DNA of 64,000 bases, taken from contig CABUIC010000004.1 of the NCBI GenBank assembly GCA_902491515.1, positions 1 through 64,000 on the forward strand, written 5' to 3'. Shown here in pieces: positions 34,556-43,358 of the stretch. Under the pieces are notes generated by a model that did not search any database, had not been told where the DNA came from, and worked only from the letters and a program-made list of their open reading frames with translations. The stretch is from an uncultured Porphyromonadaceae bacterium (GTDB taxonomy: Bacteria > Bacteroidota > Bacteroidia > Bacteroidales > Muribaculaceae). Each line of letters begins with the position of its first letter. The first letter of the stretch is position 1. The translations under genes and the position numbers were made by a program.

Positions 34556-35056
34556 TTATCCGTAGAATACAGCTCCTACGAGGGTTATTTCCTTGAGGCG
34601 CGGGCCCCATCGGAGGGTTATTCCGAGGAGGTCGTCGAGGGTGCGGGTGATGTCGAAGCCGTAGGCTTCGAGGGAGGGGCGCATGCGGTCGGGGTGGCGG
34701 CAGGGGTGCGCGTCAGGGCGTGTGCAACGGGGGCAGATGCGGCAGGAGCCTCCGAAGGCGCAGGCGAGGCCTCCGAGCTCGCTCTCGATGGCGAGGATGT
34801 CGGCGTTGAGCTTCTCGCGGACGGGGGCTATGGAGTCGAAATCGGCTTCGGCGCCGGGCGGGAGGGGGAAGGTGCAGGCTATGATGCGGACGGTGTGGAA
34901 GCGGCGGAGGCGTGCCTCGATATCGAAGTCAAAGGGGTGGCAAGCCCATGTCCGCCCGTAGGCCGGGCAGGCGCGGCAGGCGTCGGCGAAGGCGTCGGGG
35001 GTGCGGAAGCGGTCGATGTATTCGGCGGCGGGGAGCTCGATTTCGCGGCGGGTCAC
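34556..35056 (-). CDS. DUF2284 cysteine-rich metal-binding protein
   Basis: A 166-residue protein with the DUF2284 cysteine pattern: CRACPAYGRTWACHPF near the N-terminus and GGSCRICPRCTRPDAHPCRHP in the middle. These suggest an iron-sulfur or zinc site. The start is the GTG at 35056, which overlaps the DUF3108 stop by 4 nt (GTGA); the TTG at 35071 would lie inside the upstream gene. Biochemical role unknown. Confidence 0.85.
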   Translation of the reverse strand: MTRREIELPAAEYIDRFRTPDAFADACRACPAYGRTWACHPFDFDIEARLRRFHTVRIIACTFPLPPGAEADFDSIAPVREKLNADILAIESELGGLACAFGGSCRICPRCTRPDAHPCRHPDRMRPSLEAYGFDITRTLDDLLGITLRWGPRLKEITLVGAVFYG

Positions 35057-35835
35057 GGCTCGTAGAGGCAATGGACTTTTCCTACGGGTAGCTTGCCTTC
35101 CATCCTTAGGGGGATGCGGGAGGGGTCGGCACTGATCCAGGCGTCCATGTCGTCGGAAGTTTTCTTTCCACCCTTGGAGGTGAAGATGAAGGTGATGTGG
35201 TAGCAGTCGTGGCTCTTTCCGTCGAGATTGACGGGCTCGACGCCGAGGTATTTGATGGTGAGGAGTTCCTTCTGCTTGCCTGAGAAGATGTTAATAGTGG
35301 TACGATGGCCGGGCTTCCATGTCTGGAAGGGGAGGGAGCGCATGTAGAAGAAGCTCGTGAGCATGTCGACGGTGGTTCCGTAAGCTTCGAGCTCGCGGGT
35401 TTCGTCGATTTTGAGGTTTCCTTTCTTGTCCCAGACTTTTCGGACGCAGTCGGCCTTGACTTTCGCGCCCTCGCGGCGGTATGTGACTTTGTCGTGCTTG
35501 TGCTCGTCGCCTTCGTGGGCGATTTTCTCGTAGAATGTGGGTTTCCACTCTCCGGGGGAGAGGTGACCTCGGAGGGTGTCGCGGACGGCGTAGAACTTGT
35601 CGGCCCAGGGTGCAGACCTGGCGGTGAGGGTTGTGACGAAACCGCCGTCGCCGGTGGGACGGAGGGTAAGAGTAGCGGAGCCGGCTTTCTTGTTGATAAG
35701 GCCCCACTTGAACATGACCCTGTAAGTGAGGGATTCACGGCCGTCGGGCTTGTAGGTTGTGTCGGCTGCGAGGGCGGAGAGGGCTCCCGCGATGAGGAAT
35801 GCAGCGAGTATAAGGAATTTTCGGAAGAGAGACAT
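35053..35835 (-). CDS. DUF3108 secreted protein
   Basis: A 260-residue protein with a signal peptide (MSLFRKFLILAAFLIAGALSALA) and a beta-rich mature domain. It shows the DUF3108 pattern: LTYRVMFKWGLINKKAGSATL at the start, a repeated strand-turn layout, then DAWISADPSRIPLRMEGKL near the end. Predicted periplasmic or outer-membrane associated; function unknown. It begins with TGATG coupling to the YhcH gene. Confidence 0.85.
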   Translation of the reverse strand: MSLFRKFLILAAFLIAGALSALAADTTYKPDGRESLTYRVMFKWGLINKKAGSATLTLRPTGDGGFVTTLTARSAPWADKFYAVRDTLRGHLSPGEWKPTFYEKIAHEGDEHKHDKVTYRREGAKVKADCVRKVWDKKGNLKIDETRELEAYGTTVDMLTSFFYMRSLPFQTWKPGHRTTINIFSGKQKELLTIKYLGVEPVNLDGKSHDCYHITFIFTSKGGKKTSDDMDAWISADPSRIPLRMEGKLPVGKVHCLYEP

Positions 35836-36290
35836 CAGACAGGGATTTTAATGCAGAGTTTGCGATGGTTGCCGAGGCCGATATTGGGTGCATGGGCATC
35901 CTCGGGGAAGAATATAGCGGCGACTCCGGGATGGACGTGGAGGAGGCTTACGGCGGCGTCGCCCCAGAAGCGGATGTCGCGTTCGGGGTCGTATTCGCCG
36001 TGGGGATGTCGGAGGTTGGCGACGGGGGCCCAGCCGATGGTCTCGACGTTCTTGAGGGGAACGTGGATGTCGATGAAGCGGCGGTGGGCCTCGAGGCTAA
36101 CGCGCTCGCGGGGGAGCATTGCGGGCTCCTCGCACTTGACGGTGAAGGAACCGCCTGGAAACTCGACGCGTGTTTCGCCGGGGGTGAATGCGTCGGCGGC
36201 GTGGGCAATGAGCCAGTCGATGGCGTGGCCGAGGGCCTCGGGAGCGACGGCGCGGTAGCGGGCGAGCTCGGGGATTGCGCTGAAAATCAT
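35835..36290 (-). CDS. YhcH/YjgK/YiaL (DUF386) cupin-like protein
   Basis: A 151-residue protein with the family pattern: VEFPGGSFTVKCEEPAM, SLEAHRRFIDIHVPLKNVETIGW (His ligands), and the metal-site strand FFPEDAHAPNIG followed by HRKLCIKIPV. Members form beta-sandwich cupin-like folds and include EbgC; a sugar anomerase or isomerase role has been proposed. The start is the ATG at 36290 with a 4-nt overlap with tdk; the longer frame to 36398 lies inside tdk. Confidence 0.88.
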   Translation of the reverse strand: MIFSAIPELARYRAVAPEALGHAIDWLIAHAADAFTPGETRVEFPGGSFTVKCEEPAMLPRERVSLEAHRRFIDIHVPLKNVETIGWAPVANLRHPHGEYDPERDIRFWGDAAVSLLHVHPGVAAIFFPEDAHAPNIGLGNHRKLCIKIPV

Positions 36291-36964
36291 AAGGCACCCT
36301 CCTCCACGGGGGCGGCTGCGGGCTCGGGGTCGAGTTCTTCGTCGAGGAAGGGGAGGGATGCGCGGCGGCTCTGCTCGATGCGTTTGTTTCGCCAGCATTT
36401 GCGGCAGACGGCGACGTAGCGGTCGTCGCCACCGATTTCGACCTGGGCGCCCTGCTCGACAAGGTTGCCGTTGGCGTCGATGCGGGCGTTGATGATGGTC
36501 TTCCGGCCGCAGTTGCAGGTGGATTTGATTTCGTCGATGGTGTCGGCGATTTCAAAGAGGCGCCGGGAGCCTTCGAAGAGGTTGCTCTGGAAGTCGGTTC
36601 GGAGGCCGTAGCAGATTACGTTGATTCCGAAGTCGTCGACGACGCGGGAGAGCTGGTCGACCTGAGCGCGGGAGAGGAACTGGGCTTCGTCGACGAGGAG
36701 CCATTCGACGACGCGGTGGTTCTCGCGGCAGATTTCGCGGACGAAGTCGTAGAGGTTTGTGTTGGCGTAAATCCATGAGCACTCGCGCTCGATGCCGATT
36801 CGGGAGCGGATGACGTTCCGTGCCTCGCGGGTGTCGACGACGGGCTTGAGGCATTTGTATGCCATTCCGCGCTCCTCGAAGTTGTAAGCAGTGGTGAGGA
36901 GGAGGGCGGTCTTGGCGGAGCCCATTGTGCCGTATCTGAAATAAAGTTTTCCTTTTCTATACAT
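36287..36964 (-). CDS. tdk: Thymidine kinase (type II)
   Basis: A 225-residue enzyme for thymidine salvage. P-loop region GTMGSAKTALLL, the Walker B-like VDEAQFLS, a CNCG...CRKC zinc-ribbon lasso, and the INARID substrate loop match type II TK. The start is the ATG at 36964 (MYRKGKLYFRYG), because the P-loop strand directly follows it and a promoter element lies 36 nt upstream. It heads a four-gene coupled run with YhcH, DUF3108 and DUF2284 genes. Confidence 0.94.
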   Translation of the reverse strand: MYRKGKLYFRYGTMGSAKTALLLTTAYNFEERGMAYKCLKPVVDTREARNVIRSRIGIERECSWIYANTNLYDFVREICRENHRVVEWLLVDEAQFLSRAQVDQLSRVVDDFGINVICYGLRTDFQSNLFEGSRRLFEIADTIDEIKSTCNCGRKTIINARIDANGNLVEQGAQVEIGGDDRYVAVCRKCWRNKRIEQSRRASLPFLDEELDPEPAAAPVEEGAL

Positions 36965-36999
36965 TGGGGGAGGAGAGAGGGGGTATGATTTTCCGGCGG

Positions 37000-37007
37000 T
37001 AAAGATA
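37000..37007 (-). promoter_or_regulatory. -7-like promoter element for tdk
   Basis: The minus strand reads TATCTTTA, one base off TATCTTTG; predicted leader about 30 nt. Confidence 0.45.
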
Positions 37008-37062
37008 CGAATAATAATCGGAACCTCAGGCAGGGGAGAGGGGAAATATTTACGGGCACAGG

Positions 37063-37130
37063 GCACACGACTGCCCTCCGGACGCGGAAGTTACTTTGCG
37101 GCGGCACTCAACCTCCATCCGGATACGGGA
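37063..37130 (+). repeat. REP-like element copy 6 (modules A and B)
   Basis: Module A (cacgactgccctccgg) and module B (gcggcactcaacctccatccgg) are present; the hairpin module C is missing. It lies between the DUF1846 gene end and the tdk promoter. Confidence 0.8.
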
Positions 37131-37144
37131 TTCTTCGCGGGGGA

Positions 37145-38608
37145 TTATTTTTTGCGGACGGGGTCGCAGGTGAGGTCGACGCCGAGTTTGCGGAAGATTT
37201 TGCGGTCGACTTCGGAAAGCATCACCGTGGAGTGGACCTGACAGCCACGGAGGCGGGGGAGCTCGGCGAGAGCGCGGCGGCAGTTTTCGTCGGCCTGGGA
37301 AACGACTGAGAGGGCGACGAGGACTTCGTCGGTGTGGAGGCGGGGGTTCTTGCTTCCGAGGTAGTCGATTTTTGTGGTCTGTATGGGCTCGATCATGTTC
37401 TGGGGGATGAGCTTGACGGCGTGGTCGATGCCGGCGAGGTGCTTTGTGGCGTTGAGGATTAGGGCCGCGCTGGGGCCGAGGAGGGGAGAGGTCTCGGAGG
37501 TGATGATAGTGCCGTCAGCGAGCTCGATAGCGGCGCAGTTGTGGCCGGAGGCGTCGCGGCGTGCGCGAGCGGCGACGGTTACGCGGCGGTAGTCGGTGGT
37601 GATTTTGGCCTGGTTGAGCAGGAGCTTTATCTTCTGGATTTCGGCGTCGTTGTTGGCTCCGAGGGCATATTTGTTGGTGGCGTCGAAGTAGCGGCGGATG
37701 ATTTCGTTGTTGGAGGCGCGGGAGCAGGCGTCCTCGTCGCTCATGCAGAAACCGACCATGTTCACGCCCATGTCGGTCGGGGACTTGTAGGGGTTGGCGC
37801 CGTAGATCTGTTCGAAGAGGGCGTTTAGGACGGGGAAAATCTCGATGTCGCGGTTGTAGTTTACTGCGATTTTTCCGTATGCCTCGAGGTGGAAGGGGTC
37901 AATCATGTTCACGTCGTTGAGGTCGGCTGTGGCGGCCTCGTAGGCGATGTTGACGGGGTGTTTGAGGGGGAGGTTCCAGACGGGGAAGGTCTCGAACTTG
38001 GCGTAACCGGCGTCGATTCCGCGCTTGTGCTCGTTGTAGAGCTGGGAGAGGCAGACGGCCATCTTTCCGGAGCCGGGGCCGGGGGCGGTGACGATTACGA
38101 GGGGGCGGGAGGTCTCGACGTAGTCGTTCTTTCCGAAGCCTTCGTCGCTGGCGATGAGCTCGACGTTGAGGGGGTAGCCGTCGATGAGGTAGTGGACGTA
38201 GGAGGGTATTCCGAGGCGTTGGAGGCGTTTGCGGAAGTCGTCGGCGGCGCTCTGGCCGTTGTAGTGGGTGATGACTACGGAGCCGACCATGAAGCCGCGG
38301 GCGGTGAATGCGTCGCGGAGACGGAGGACGTCCTCGTCGTATGTGATTCCTAGGTCGGCGCGGACTTTGTTCTTTACGATGTCCTCGGCGGAGATTACGA
38401 TGACGATTTCAATCTGGTCGGAGAGCTGTGCGAGCATCGAGAGCTTGGAGTCGGGACGGAAGCCGGGGAGGACGCGGGAGGCGTGGTAGTCGTCGAATAG
38501 CTTTCCTCCGAGCTCGAGGTAGAGCTTGCCTTTGAAGTGGTCGATGCGTTCTTTGATGTGTTCGGACTGGATGCGGATGTATTTGTCGTTGTCGAAACCC
38601 GTGGACAT
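37145..38608 (-). CDS. DUF1846 protein
   Basis: A 487-residue protein matching DUF1846 over its full length: GFDNDKYIRIQSEHIKERI at the start, the APGPGSGKMAVCLSQLYNE glycine-rich loop (about residue 175), and the GVNMVGFCMSDEDACSRASNNEIIRR block. Structures of the family show a Rossmann-like fold with a possible nucleotide site, but the reaction is unknown. It starts 5 nt after the menA stop and is likely cotranscribed. Confidence 0.9.
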   Translation of the reverse strand: MSTGFDNDKYIRIQSEHIKERIDHFKGKLYLELGGKLFDDYHASRVLPGFRPDSKLSMLAQLSDQIEIVIVISAEDIVKNKVRADLGITYDEDVLRLRDAFTARGFMVGSVVITHYNGQSAADDFRKRLQRLGIPSYVHYLIDGYPLNVELIASDEGFGKNDYVETSRPLVIVTAPGPGSGKMAVCLSQLYNEHKRGIDAGYAKFETFPVWNLPLKHPVNIAYEAATADLNDVNMIDPFHLEAYGKIAVNYNRDIEIFPVLNALFEQIYGANPYKSPTDMGVNMVGFCMSDEDACSRASNNEIIRRYFDATNKYALGANNDAEIQKIKLLLNQAKITTDYRRVTVAARARRDASGHNCAAIELADGTIITSETSPLLGPSAALILNATKHLAGIDHAVKLIPQNMIEPIQTTKIDYLGSKNPRLHTDEVLVALSVVSQADENCRRALAELPRLRGCQVHSTVMLSEVDRKIFRKLGVDLTCDPVRKK

Positions 38609-38613
38609 ATGTG

Positions 38614-39513
38614 TTAAGAATTATGTGTGGTTGAAGTTAATGCAAGAGCGAGGAGGACGAGAGAGACGAGGACCATGAACATGGCGGTCTTGCCGAGCCA
38701 GGGGGTGAGGGCGCGGCCTGTGTGGCGGCGCATAGCGGCTGAGGCGAGAAGCCCGAAGCCGAAGATTGCGGCGGAGGCGGTCCATGCCCAGCGGCCCATG
38801 ACGGAGGCGAAGCCGGGGTAGAGAGCGGCGGCGGCGACAAGGGCGTTGAAGCGGTAGAGGATGCGCATGGCGCGGGGACCGAAGCGGACTGCGAGGGTGT
38901 GCTTTCCTACGGCGCGGTCGTCGGGGATGTCGCGGTAGTTGTTGACCACGAGGACGTTGGCGCCGAGGCATCCGATGGCCACGGAGGCGGCGACGACCTT
39001 GGGGGAGAGAGAGAGGGTTAGGAGCCAGTAGGTGAGGCACACGGGGACTACGCCGAAGAAGAGGAGGACGGCGACTTCGCCGAGGCCGTGGGTGCTGAGG
39101 GGCCAGGGGCCGGCGCTGTAGGCGTAGAGTCCGGCTACGACGGCGAGGCCGACTGGAATCATCCACCATCCGCCGCGTAGGACGAGGGTGAGGCCGAGGA
39201 GGCAGGCGGCGGCGACGAGTGCGCCGGTGGCCGTGAGCATCGCGTGGGGGGAGATGTCGCCCTCGGTGACGCCCCGACGGGGGCCTTCGCGTCCGGGGGC
39301 GTCGCGCCCGGCGCGCCAGTCGAAGTATTCGTTGGCGAAGTTTGAGGCAATCTGGCAGAGTAGGGCGAAGGCGAGGCAAACCCATCCGGGCCAGGTGATT
39401 GAGGCGCCGTCGAGGATGGCGTAGGCGAAGGCGCAGAGCACGCCTGCAATGCTGACGGGGAGGGTGCGAAGGCGCATGGCCTCGACCCAAGCCCGCAAAA
39501 CTCCGGATTTCAT
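38614..39513 (-). CDS. menA: 1,4-dihydroxy-2-naphthoate polyprenyltransferase
   Basis: A 299-residue UbiA-superfamily membrane protein with eight or nine helices. The first Asp-rich motif is NFANEYFDWRAGRD and the second is NNYRDIPDDRAVGK. MenA attaches the isoprenoid tail in menaquinone synthesis at the inner membrane. The ATG at 39513 is 4 nt from a TACCTTTG promoter element, so the mRNA looks leaderless. Confidence 0.93.
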   Translation of the reverse strand: MKSGVLRAWVEAMRLRTLPVSIAGVLCAFAYAILDGASITWPGWVCLAFALLCQIASNFANEYFDWRAGRDAPGREGPRRGVTEGDISPHAMLTATGALVAAACLLGLTLVLRGGWWMIPVGLAVVAGLYAYSAGPWPLSTHGLGEVAVLLFFGVVPVCLTYWLLTLSLSPKVVAASVAIGCLGANVLVVNNYRDIPDDRAVGKHTLAVRFGPRAMRILYRFNALVAAAALYPGFASVMGRWAWTASAAIFGFGLLASAAMRRHTGRALTPWLGKTAMFMVLVSLVLLALALTSTTHNS

Positions 39514-39517
39514 TCTG

Positions 39518-39525
39518 CAAAGGTA
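39518..39525 (-). promoter_or_regulatory. -7 promoter element at the menA start
   Basis: The minus strand reads TACCTTTG, matching TAnnTTTG, ending 4 nt before the menA ATG. No -33 TTTG was seen at the usual spacing. Confidence 0.6.
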
Positions 39526-39555
39526 CGAAAAAATTTAGAATTGAGGAACGGGGAA

Positions 39556-39627
39556 ACACACAACTGCCCTCCGGAGGGGGAGAATGCCCGACGCGGCGCT
39601 GAACCTCCATCCGGCGACGGCGCCGGG
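39556..39627 (+). repeat. REP-like element copy 7 (modules A and B)
   Basis: Module A (cacaactgccctccgg) and module B (gcggcgctgaacctccatccgg) without module C, in the divergent menA/LRR gap. Confidence 0.8.
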
Positions 39628-39720
39628 GATGATAAGGATTAGAATCGGGGACGGGATAATTTTTGGCCGATAGAAGAAAATTCATAGAATTCCGTGACAA
39701 AAAAATCAATCCTTTATTTT

Positions 39721-39728
39721 TATCTTTG
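39721..39728 (+). promoter_or_regulatory. -7 promoter element for the LRR gene
   Basis: TATCTTTG, an exact consensus match, with a predicted leader of about 50 nt to the ATG at 39784. The frame opening at the GTG at 39694 would start upstream of this promoter and is rejected as the start. Confidence 0.65.
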
Positions 39729-39783
39729 CGAATTCAATATAACCTCAAAACCAATCCTCCCTTATTCAAACAAAAATCAAGAT

Positions 39784-42522
39784 ATGAAAAAACGCATTTT
39801 ACTACTTATGCTGCCGCTGCTTGCCGGGGGCGGTCAGGCGGTAGGGGCTGTCAGCGACGGCTCGGAAACAATTCCCATCGATCCGGTGGAGACCGGCGTA
39901 AGCTTCGAGGCTGACGGAATCTACTATAAGATTATTGATGAGACCAAGTTGTATCTTTCAACTGTCGAAGGGCCGGTGAAATATTCCGGTAAAGTTGTAA
40001 TTCCCGATGAGGTGAAGTACGAGGGAAAGGACTGGAAGGTGACGAAAGTCAGCGGCTTCCTTAATTGCCCGGATGTGACGGAAATTACCATACCGCGCTA
40101 TGTGACGACAATTTCCGGCTTTTATGGTTCGTATGGCTATTGGGACTCCAAGCCAGGTATCAAGAGCCCGAAGCGGAGAGCGGAAGGCGCGCAGGAGAGC
40201 AAGCTCAGGACGGTACATTTCAATGCCGAGAATTGCGAGAAAGCCTATTACAAATACCACAAGACAGGTATGATGGGAGGTGGAACATATGGCGAGCAGG
40301 CTGCGTTTCCCTCCACGGTTGTGAATGTCGACTTCGGCGAGAACGTGACGAAGGTGCCTGTGGGGCTGTTTGTCTATTGTTCCGGAATCAAGAAAGTCGT
40401 TTTTCCTGAAAGTGTGACTGAAATAGGGGCACTGTTTATCGACAAGGATTATGACAATGTCGAAAAGTGCGAAATACTAAGCCGCGACCTTCAGGTTTGC
40501 GACTGGCTGCCCAACAATTATTCAGCCGTGACTTTAGGACCGGAATTCCACACCTATCCCTATTCAGACAGCGGAGTGAGATATGGGGCGGAACACGTAG
40601 GCCTCTATACCCCTTATACGGACAAGCCTTATGTTTTCCATAAATATATGGGCTACGACCCGGAAACTACAAGCAAGTTAGAGTTCCCGGCATGGGTCAG
40701 GAAGGTGGCTCCTAATGCTTTCAGCTCTTTTAAGGTGCTTACAGAAATATCGCTCGACGGGCTCGAGGAAATCGGTAAACGTGCGTTCTACGGAAGCGAG
40801 TTCGAGGCGCTGACAATCTCGTCGACAGGCAGCCTGACAGTCGGAGAAGACGCAATCCGAGCAAAAAAACTTGTTTTCAATGTTCGGGAGCTGACGCTGA
40901 ACGGTTCACTGGGTCCGACGGAGGTGGAACTGAACTGCGAAAAGCTGGATTTCCCTAAGGGTAATTTCTACAATGCCGAGCGGTGTGTCTACAATGTCGG
41001 GAATGCAACACACGGGCAGGGATGGTGGTTGTTCTCAAGGAATCTCACAGAGGTGGAATTCGGCGAGAAAGTAAAGACCATTCCTAATTGGGTTTTCAAT
41101 CAGTCAAGATTAAAATCGCTGTCAATTCCTTCGCATGTCGAGAATATCGAGTCCGGGGCCTTTGTGCCTTATAAAGAGATCAGTACTCTGGAGGAAGTCT
41201 ATTTCGATTGCAACCTTATAGCGCAGGAAAGCTTATGGATGCTTCCTTTCCCATCTGTACTGAAAAGAGTGACTATTGGTCCGAATTGCCGTGTTATTCC
41301 GTCGCGTATGTTCGCCAAATGTAGTTTGGAGACAATTGATATCCCCGGGACGGTGGAAGTATTAAGCAGTGATGCCTTTTCTGAAACTACGCTTCGTACG
41401 GTCAACTGCAATATGAAAAAAGTAAATTTCAGTGCTTTTGATAAATGTGAATCCCTTGACACTTTTATTTTAGGCGAGAATGTAGAAGAAGTTTCAGGGC
41501 AGATGATGGGTACGAATGTCGAACGTCTTGATATTCATCGAAATTTAATTGGAGATGTCTCCATCCCAACGCTCAAAATAGCCACATTCTCCAAAGATGT
41601 AACAAAAATTCCAAATCGTTTTTTAAAGGACTCTCCTCTTGAGGTCATTACGTTTGATGGTGAAATAGAGGAACTCGGCGAAGATTGCTTCGCTTCAAGT
41701 CGGCTTGAGAAGATTGTTTTGCCTGAAACCTTGAAGAAATATCGTTATTCTTATGGATTTGACAACGCTACTGAAGTCGAGATAAATTCAAAAGACTGTG
41801 ATTTTGTATACCTTGAGATCGAAGGTGAAAAAATCAAGAGCATAACAATCGGAGAGAATGTGATGTATAACCCTCCTCTTGATTTTTGGGGATTTAGCGG
41901 CGCAACCCTGTATTACAATGCCCGCAGGATGGAAAGAAAGGAGGATGACAATAGAGTTATCTTCAATAGCACTCAGAATGTTTTTGGTGATGTGATAATC
42001 GGAGAGAACGTTGAATACATTCCCGAGGATTTTATGCGATACAACATAAATCTGAAGGAGATAGTGCTGCCCCGCTCGGTTAAGGAAATCGGCTATGGAG
42101 CCTTTAATGGTTGCGATGGCATGCTGCGGGTAGTATCTGCGCCATTCGTTCCCCCGTTAATGACCAAGTTCGAGTTTTACACGGATGTAAATTTCTCAGA
42201 GGTCGTTTATGCCACAGCCACGCTCTGCGTGCCCAAGGGATGCGCGGAAAGCTACAGGAAAGCCGAGGGATGGAAGAATTTCAAGAACATCATCGAACTG
42301 GCGTCGCTTGGGGAGAACGGAATCGAAGGCGTGGAAGTCGAGAGTCCGGGTTTCCGCATCGATGGAAACTCCCTCGAAGTGTTTGACGAAGGTATAACGG
42401 TCTATGATATGGCGGGCAAGGTTGTGCAGACTGACCGTGGGCGCGCTGTGCTTTCGGGCGGGGTTTATATTGTCCGGTACCGGTCGGGGCGCGTCGAGAA
42501 GGTTGTGGCTCCGGGGCGGTGA
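39784..42522 (+). CDS. BspA-like leucine-rich repeat surface protein with sorting tail
   Basis: A 912-residue protein. Signal peptide MKKRILLLMLPLLAGGGQAVGA; many BspA/LRR_5-type repeats (e.g. VTEITIPRYVTTISG, IKKVVFPESVTEIG, VLTEISLDGLEEIGKRAF, LKEIVLPRSVKEIGYGAF); and a C-terminal tail (ITVYDMAGKVVQTDRGRAVLSGGVYIVRY) that looks like a type IX type-A sorting domain. BspA proteins mediate adhesion and host contact (family knowledge). The middle (about 41200-42100) is visibly AT-richer than the flanks, which suggests a separate history or relaxed codon use. Promoter upstream and bidirectional terminator downstream make it a monocistronic unit. Confidence 0.88.
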   Translation: MKKRILLLMLPLLAGGGQAVGAVSDGSETIPIDPVETGVSFEADGIYYKIIDETKLYLSTVEGPVKYSGKVVIPDEVKYEGKDWKVTKVSGFLNCPDVTEITIPRYVTTISGFYGSYGYWDSKPGIKSPKRRAEGAQESKLRTVHFNAENCEKAYYKYHKTGMMGGGTYGEQAAFPSTVVNVDFGENVTKVPVGLFVYCSGIKKVVFPESVTEIGALFIDKDYDNVEKCEILSRDLQVCDWLPNNYSAVTLGPEFHTYPYSDSGVRYGAEHVGLYTPYTDKPYVFHKYMGYDPETTSKLEFPAWVRKVAPNAFSSFKVLTEISLDGLEEIGKRAFYGSEFEALTISSTGSLTVGEDAIRAKKLVFNVRELTLNGSLGPTEVELNCEKLDFPKGNFYNAERCVYNVGNATHGQGWWLFSRNLTEVEFGEKVKTIPNWVFNQSRLKSLSIPSHVENIESGAFVPYKEISTLEEVYFDCNLIAQESLWMLPFPSVLKRVTIGPNCRVIPSRMFAKCSLETIDIPGTVEVLSSDAFSETTLRTVNCNMKKVNFSAFDKCESLDTFILGENVEEVSGQMMGTNVERLDIHRNLIGDVSIPTLKIATFSKDVTKIPNRFLKDSPLEVITFDGEIEELGEDCFASSRLEKIVLPETLKKYRYSYGFDNATEVEINSKDCDFVYLEIEGEKIKSITIGENVMYNPPLDFWGFSGATLYYNARRMERKEDDNRVIFNSTQNVFGDVIIGENVEYIPEDFMRYNINLKEIVLPRSVKEIGYGAFNGCDGMLRVVSAPFVPPLMTKFEFYTDVNFSEVVYATATLCVPKGCAESYRKAEGWKNFKNIIELASLGENGIEGVEVESPGFRIDGNSLEVFDEGITVYDMAGKVVQTDRGRAVLSGGVYIVRYRSGRVEKVVAPGR

Positions 42523-42592
42523 CTTCCACGCAACTGCCCTCCGGCTAACTGACGCGGCACTGAACCTTCATCCGGAGAACTGACGCCGGGGG
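42523..42592 (+). repeat. REP-like element copy 8 (modules A and B)
   Basis: Module A (ccacgcaactgccctccgg) and module B (gcggcactgaaccttcatccgg ... actgacgccgg) directly after the LRR stop, followed by the shared terminator. Confidence 0.85.
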
Positions 42593-42597
42593 ATATG

Positions 42598-42626
42598 AAA
42601 AAAGGGCGCTTTGGGCGCCCTTTTTT
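42598..42626. terminator. Bidirectional terminator between LRR and rprY genes
   Basis: AAAGGGCGC (42601-42609) and GCGCCCTTT (42615-42623) form a 9-bp stem with a 5-nt loop, flanked by A and T runs that serve both converging genes. Confidence 0.85.
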
Positions 42627-42644
42627 GTTGGTTTTCGGGGGGGG

Positions 42645-43358
42645 TTATTTCTGGTCGGTTTCGGGGGCTATTAGTTTGTAGCCTTTGCCGTGGATGTTGA
42701 TGATTTCGATGGAGGGGTCGGCCTTGAGGTGCTTGCGGAGCTTGGTGATGTAGACGTCCATTGAACGGGCGTTGAAGTAGTTGTCGTCAATCCAGATTGT
42801 CTTGAGGGCGTAGTTGCGTTCGAGGATTTCGTTGACGTGGGCGCAGAGGAGGCTGAGGAGTTCGGACTCCTTGGTTGTGAGCTTGGTCATCTTGTCGCCA
42901 ATCATGAGCACCTGCTTCTGTGTGTCGAAAGTGAACTTTCCGATCTTGTACATTGTGATTTCCTTGCCTTTCTTGCCTTTTACGCGGCGGAGGATGGCCT
43001 CGATGCGGAGGACGAGCTCTTCCATGGAGAAGGGCTTTGTGATGTAGTCGTCGGCGCCGATCTTGAATCCTTCGAGGATGTCGTCCTTGAGGGACTTGGC
43101 CGTCAGGAAGATGATGGGCACTTCGGAGTTGACGGTGCGGATTTCCTGGGCGAGGGTGAATCCGTCTTTTTTGGGCATCATTACGTCGAGGACGCAGATG
43201 TCGTACTTACCTTTGAGGAAGGCTTTGTAGCCGGCTTCTCCGTCGACGTAAAGGTCGGCGTTGTAGCCCTTAGCCTGGAGGTATTCGCGGAGGAGCATAC
43301 CGAGGTTCTCGTCGTCCTCGCACAGTAGGATGCGCATGCGGTCTTCCATAATTTTCAA
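42645..43358 (-). CDS. rprY: OmpR-type response regulator RprY
   Basis: A 237-residue regulator: receiver domain with CEDDEN pocket, phosphoacceptor D58 (ICVLDVMMPKKDG) and switch lysine (YITKPFSMEE), then a winged-helix DNA-binding domain (LTTKESELLSLLCAHVNEIL ... VYITKLRKHL). It matches Bacteroides RprY, the partner of RprX. An in-frame ATG seven codons in (MRILLCEDDE) is an alternative start. It overlaps rprX by 4 nt. Confidence 0.9.
   Translation of the reverse strand: MKIMEDRMRILLCEDDENLGMLLREYLQAKGYNADLYVDGEAGYKAFLKGKYDICVLDVMMPKKDGFTLAQEIRTVNSEVPIIFLTAKSLKDDILEGFKIGADDYITKPFSMEELVLRIEAILRRVKGKKGKEITMYKIGKFTFDTQKQVLMIGDKMTKLTTKESELLSLLCAHVNEILERNYALKTIWIDDNYFNARSMDVYITKLRKHLKADPSIEIINIHGKGYKLIAPETDQK

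Noticed and set aside
38621..39709. Long Arg/Pro/His-rich minus-strand frame overlapping menA
   Set aside because: It is a shifted frame of menA with composition typical of GC-rich shadow frames and starts in a REP-like repeat.
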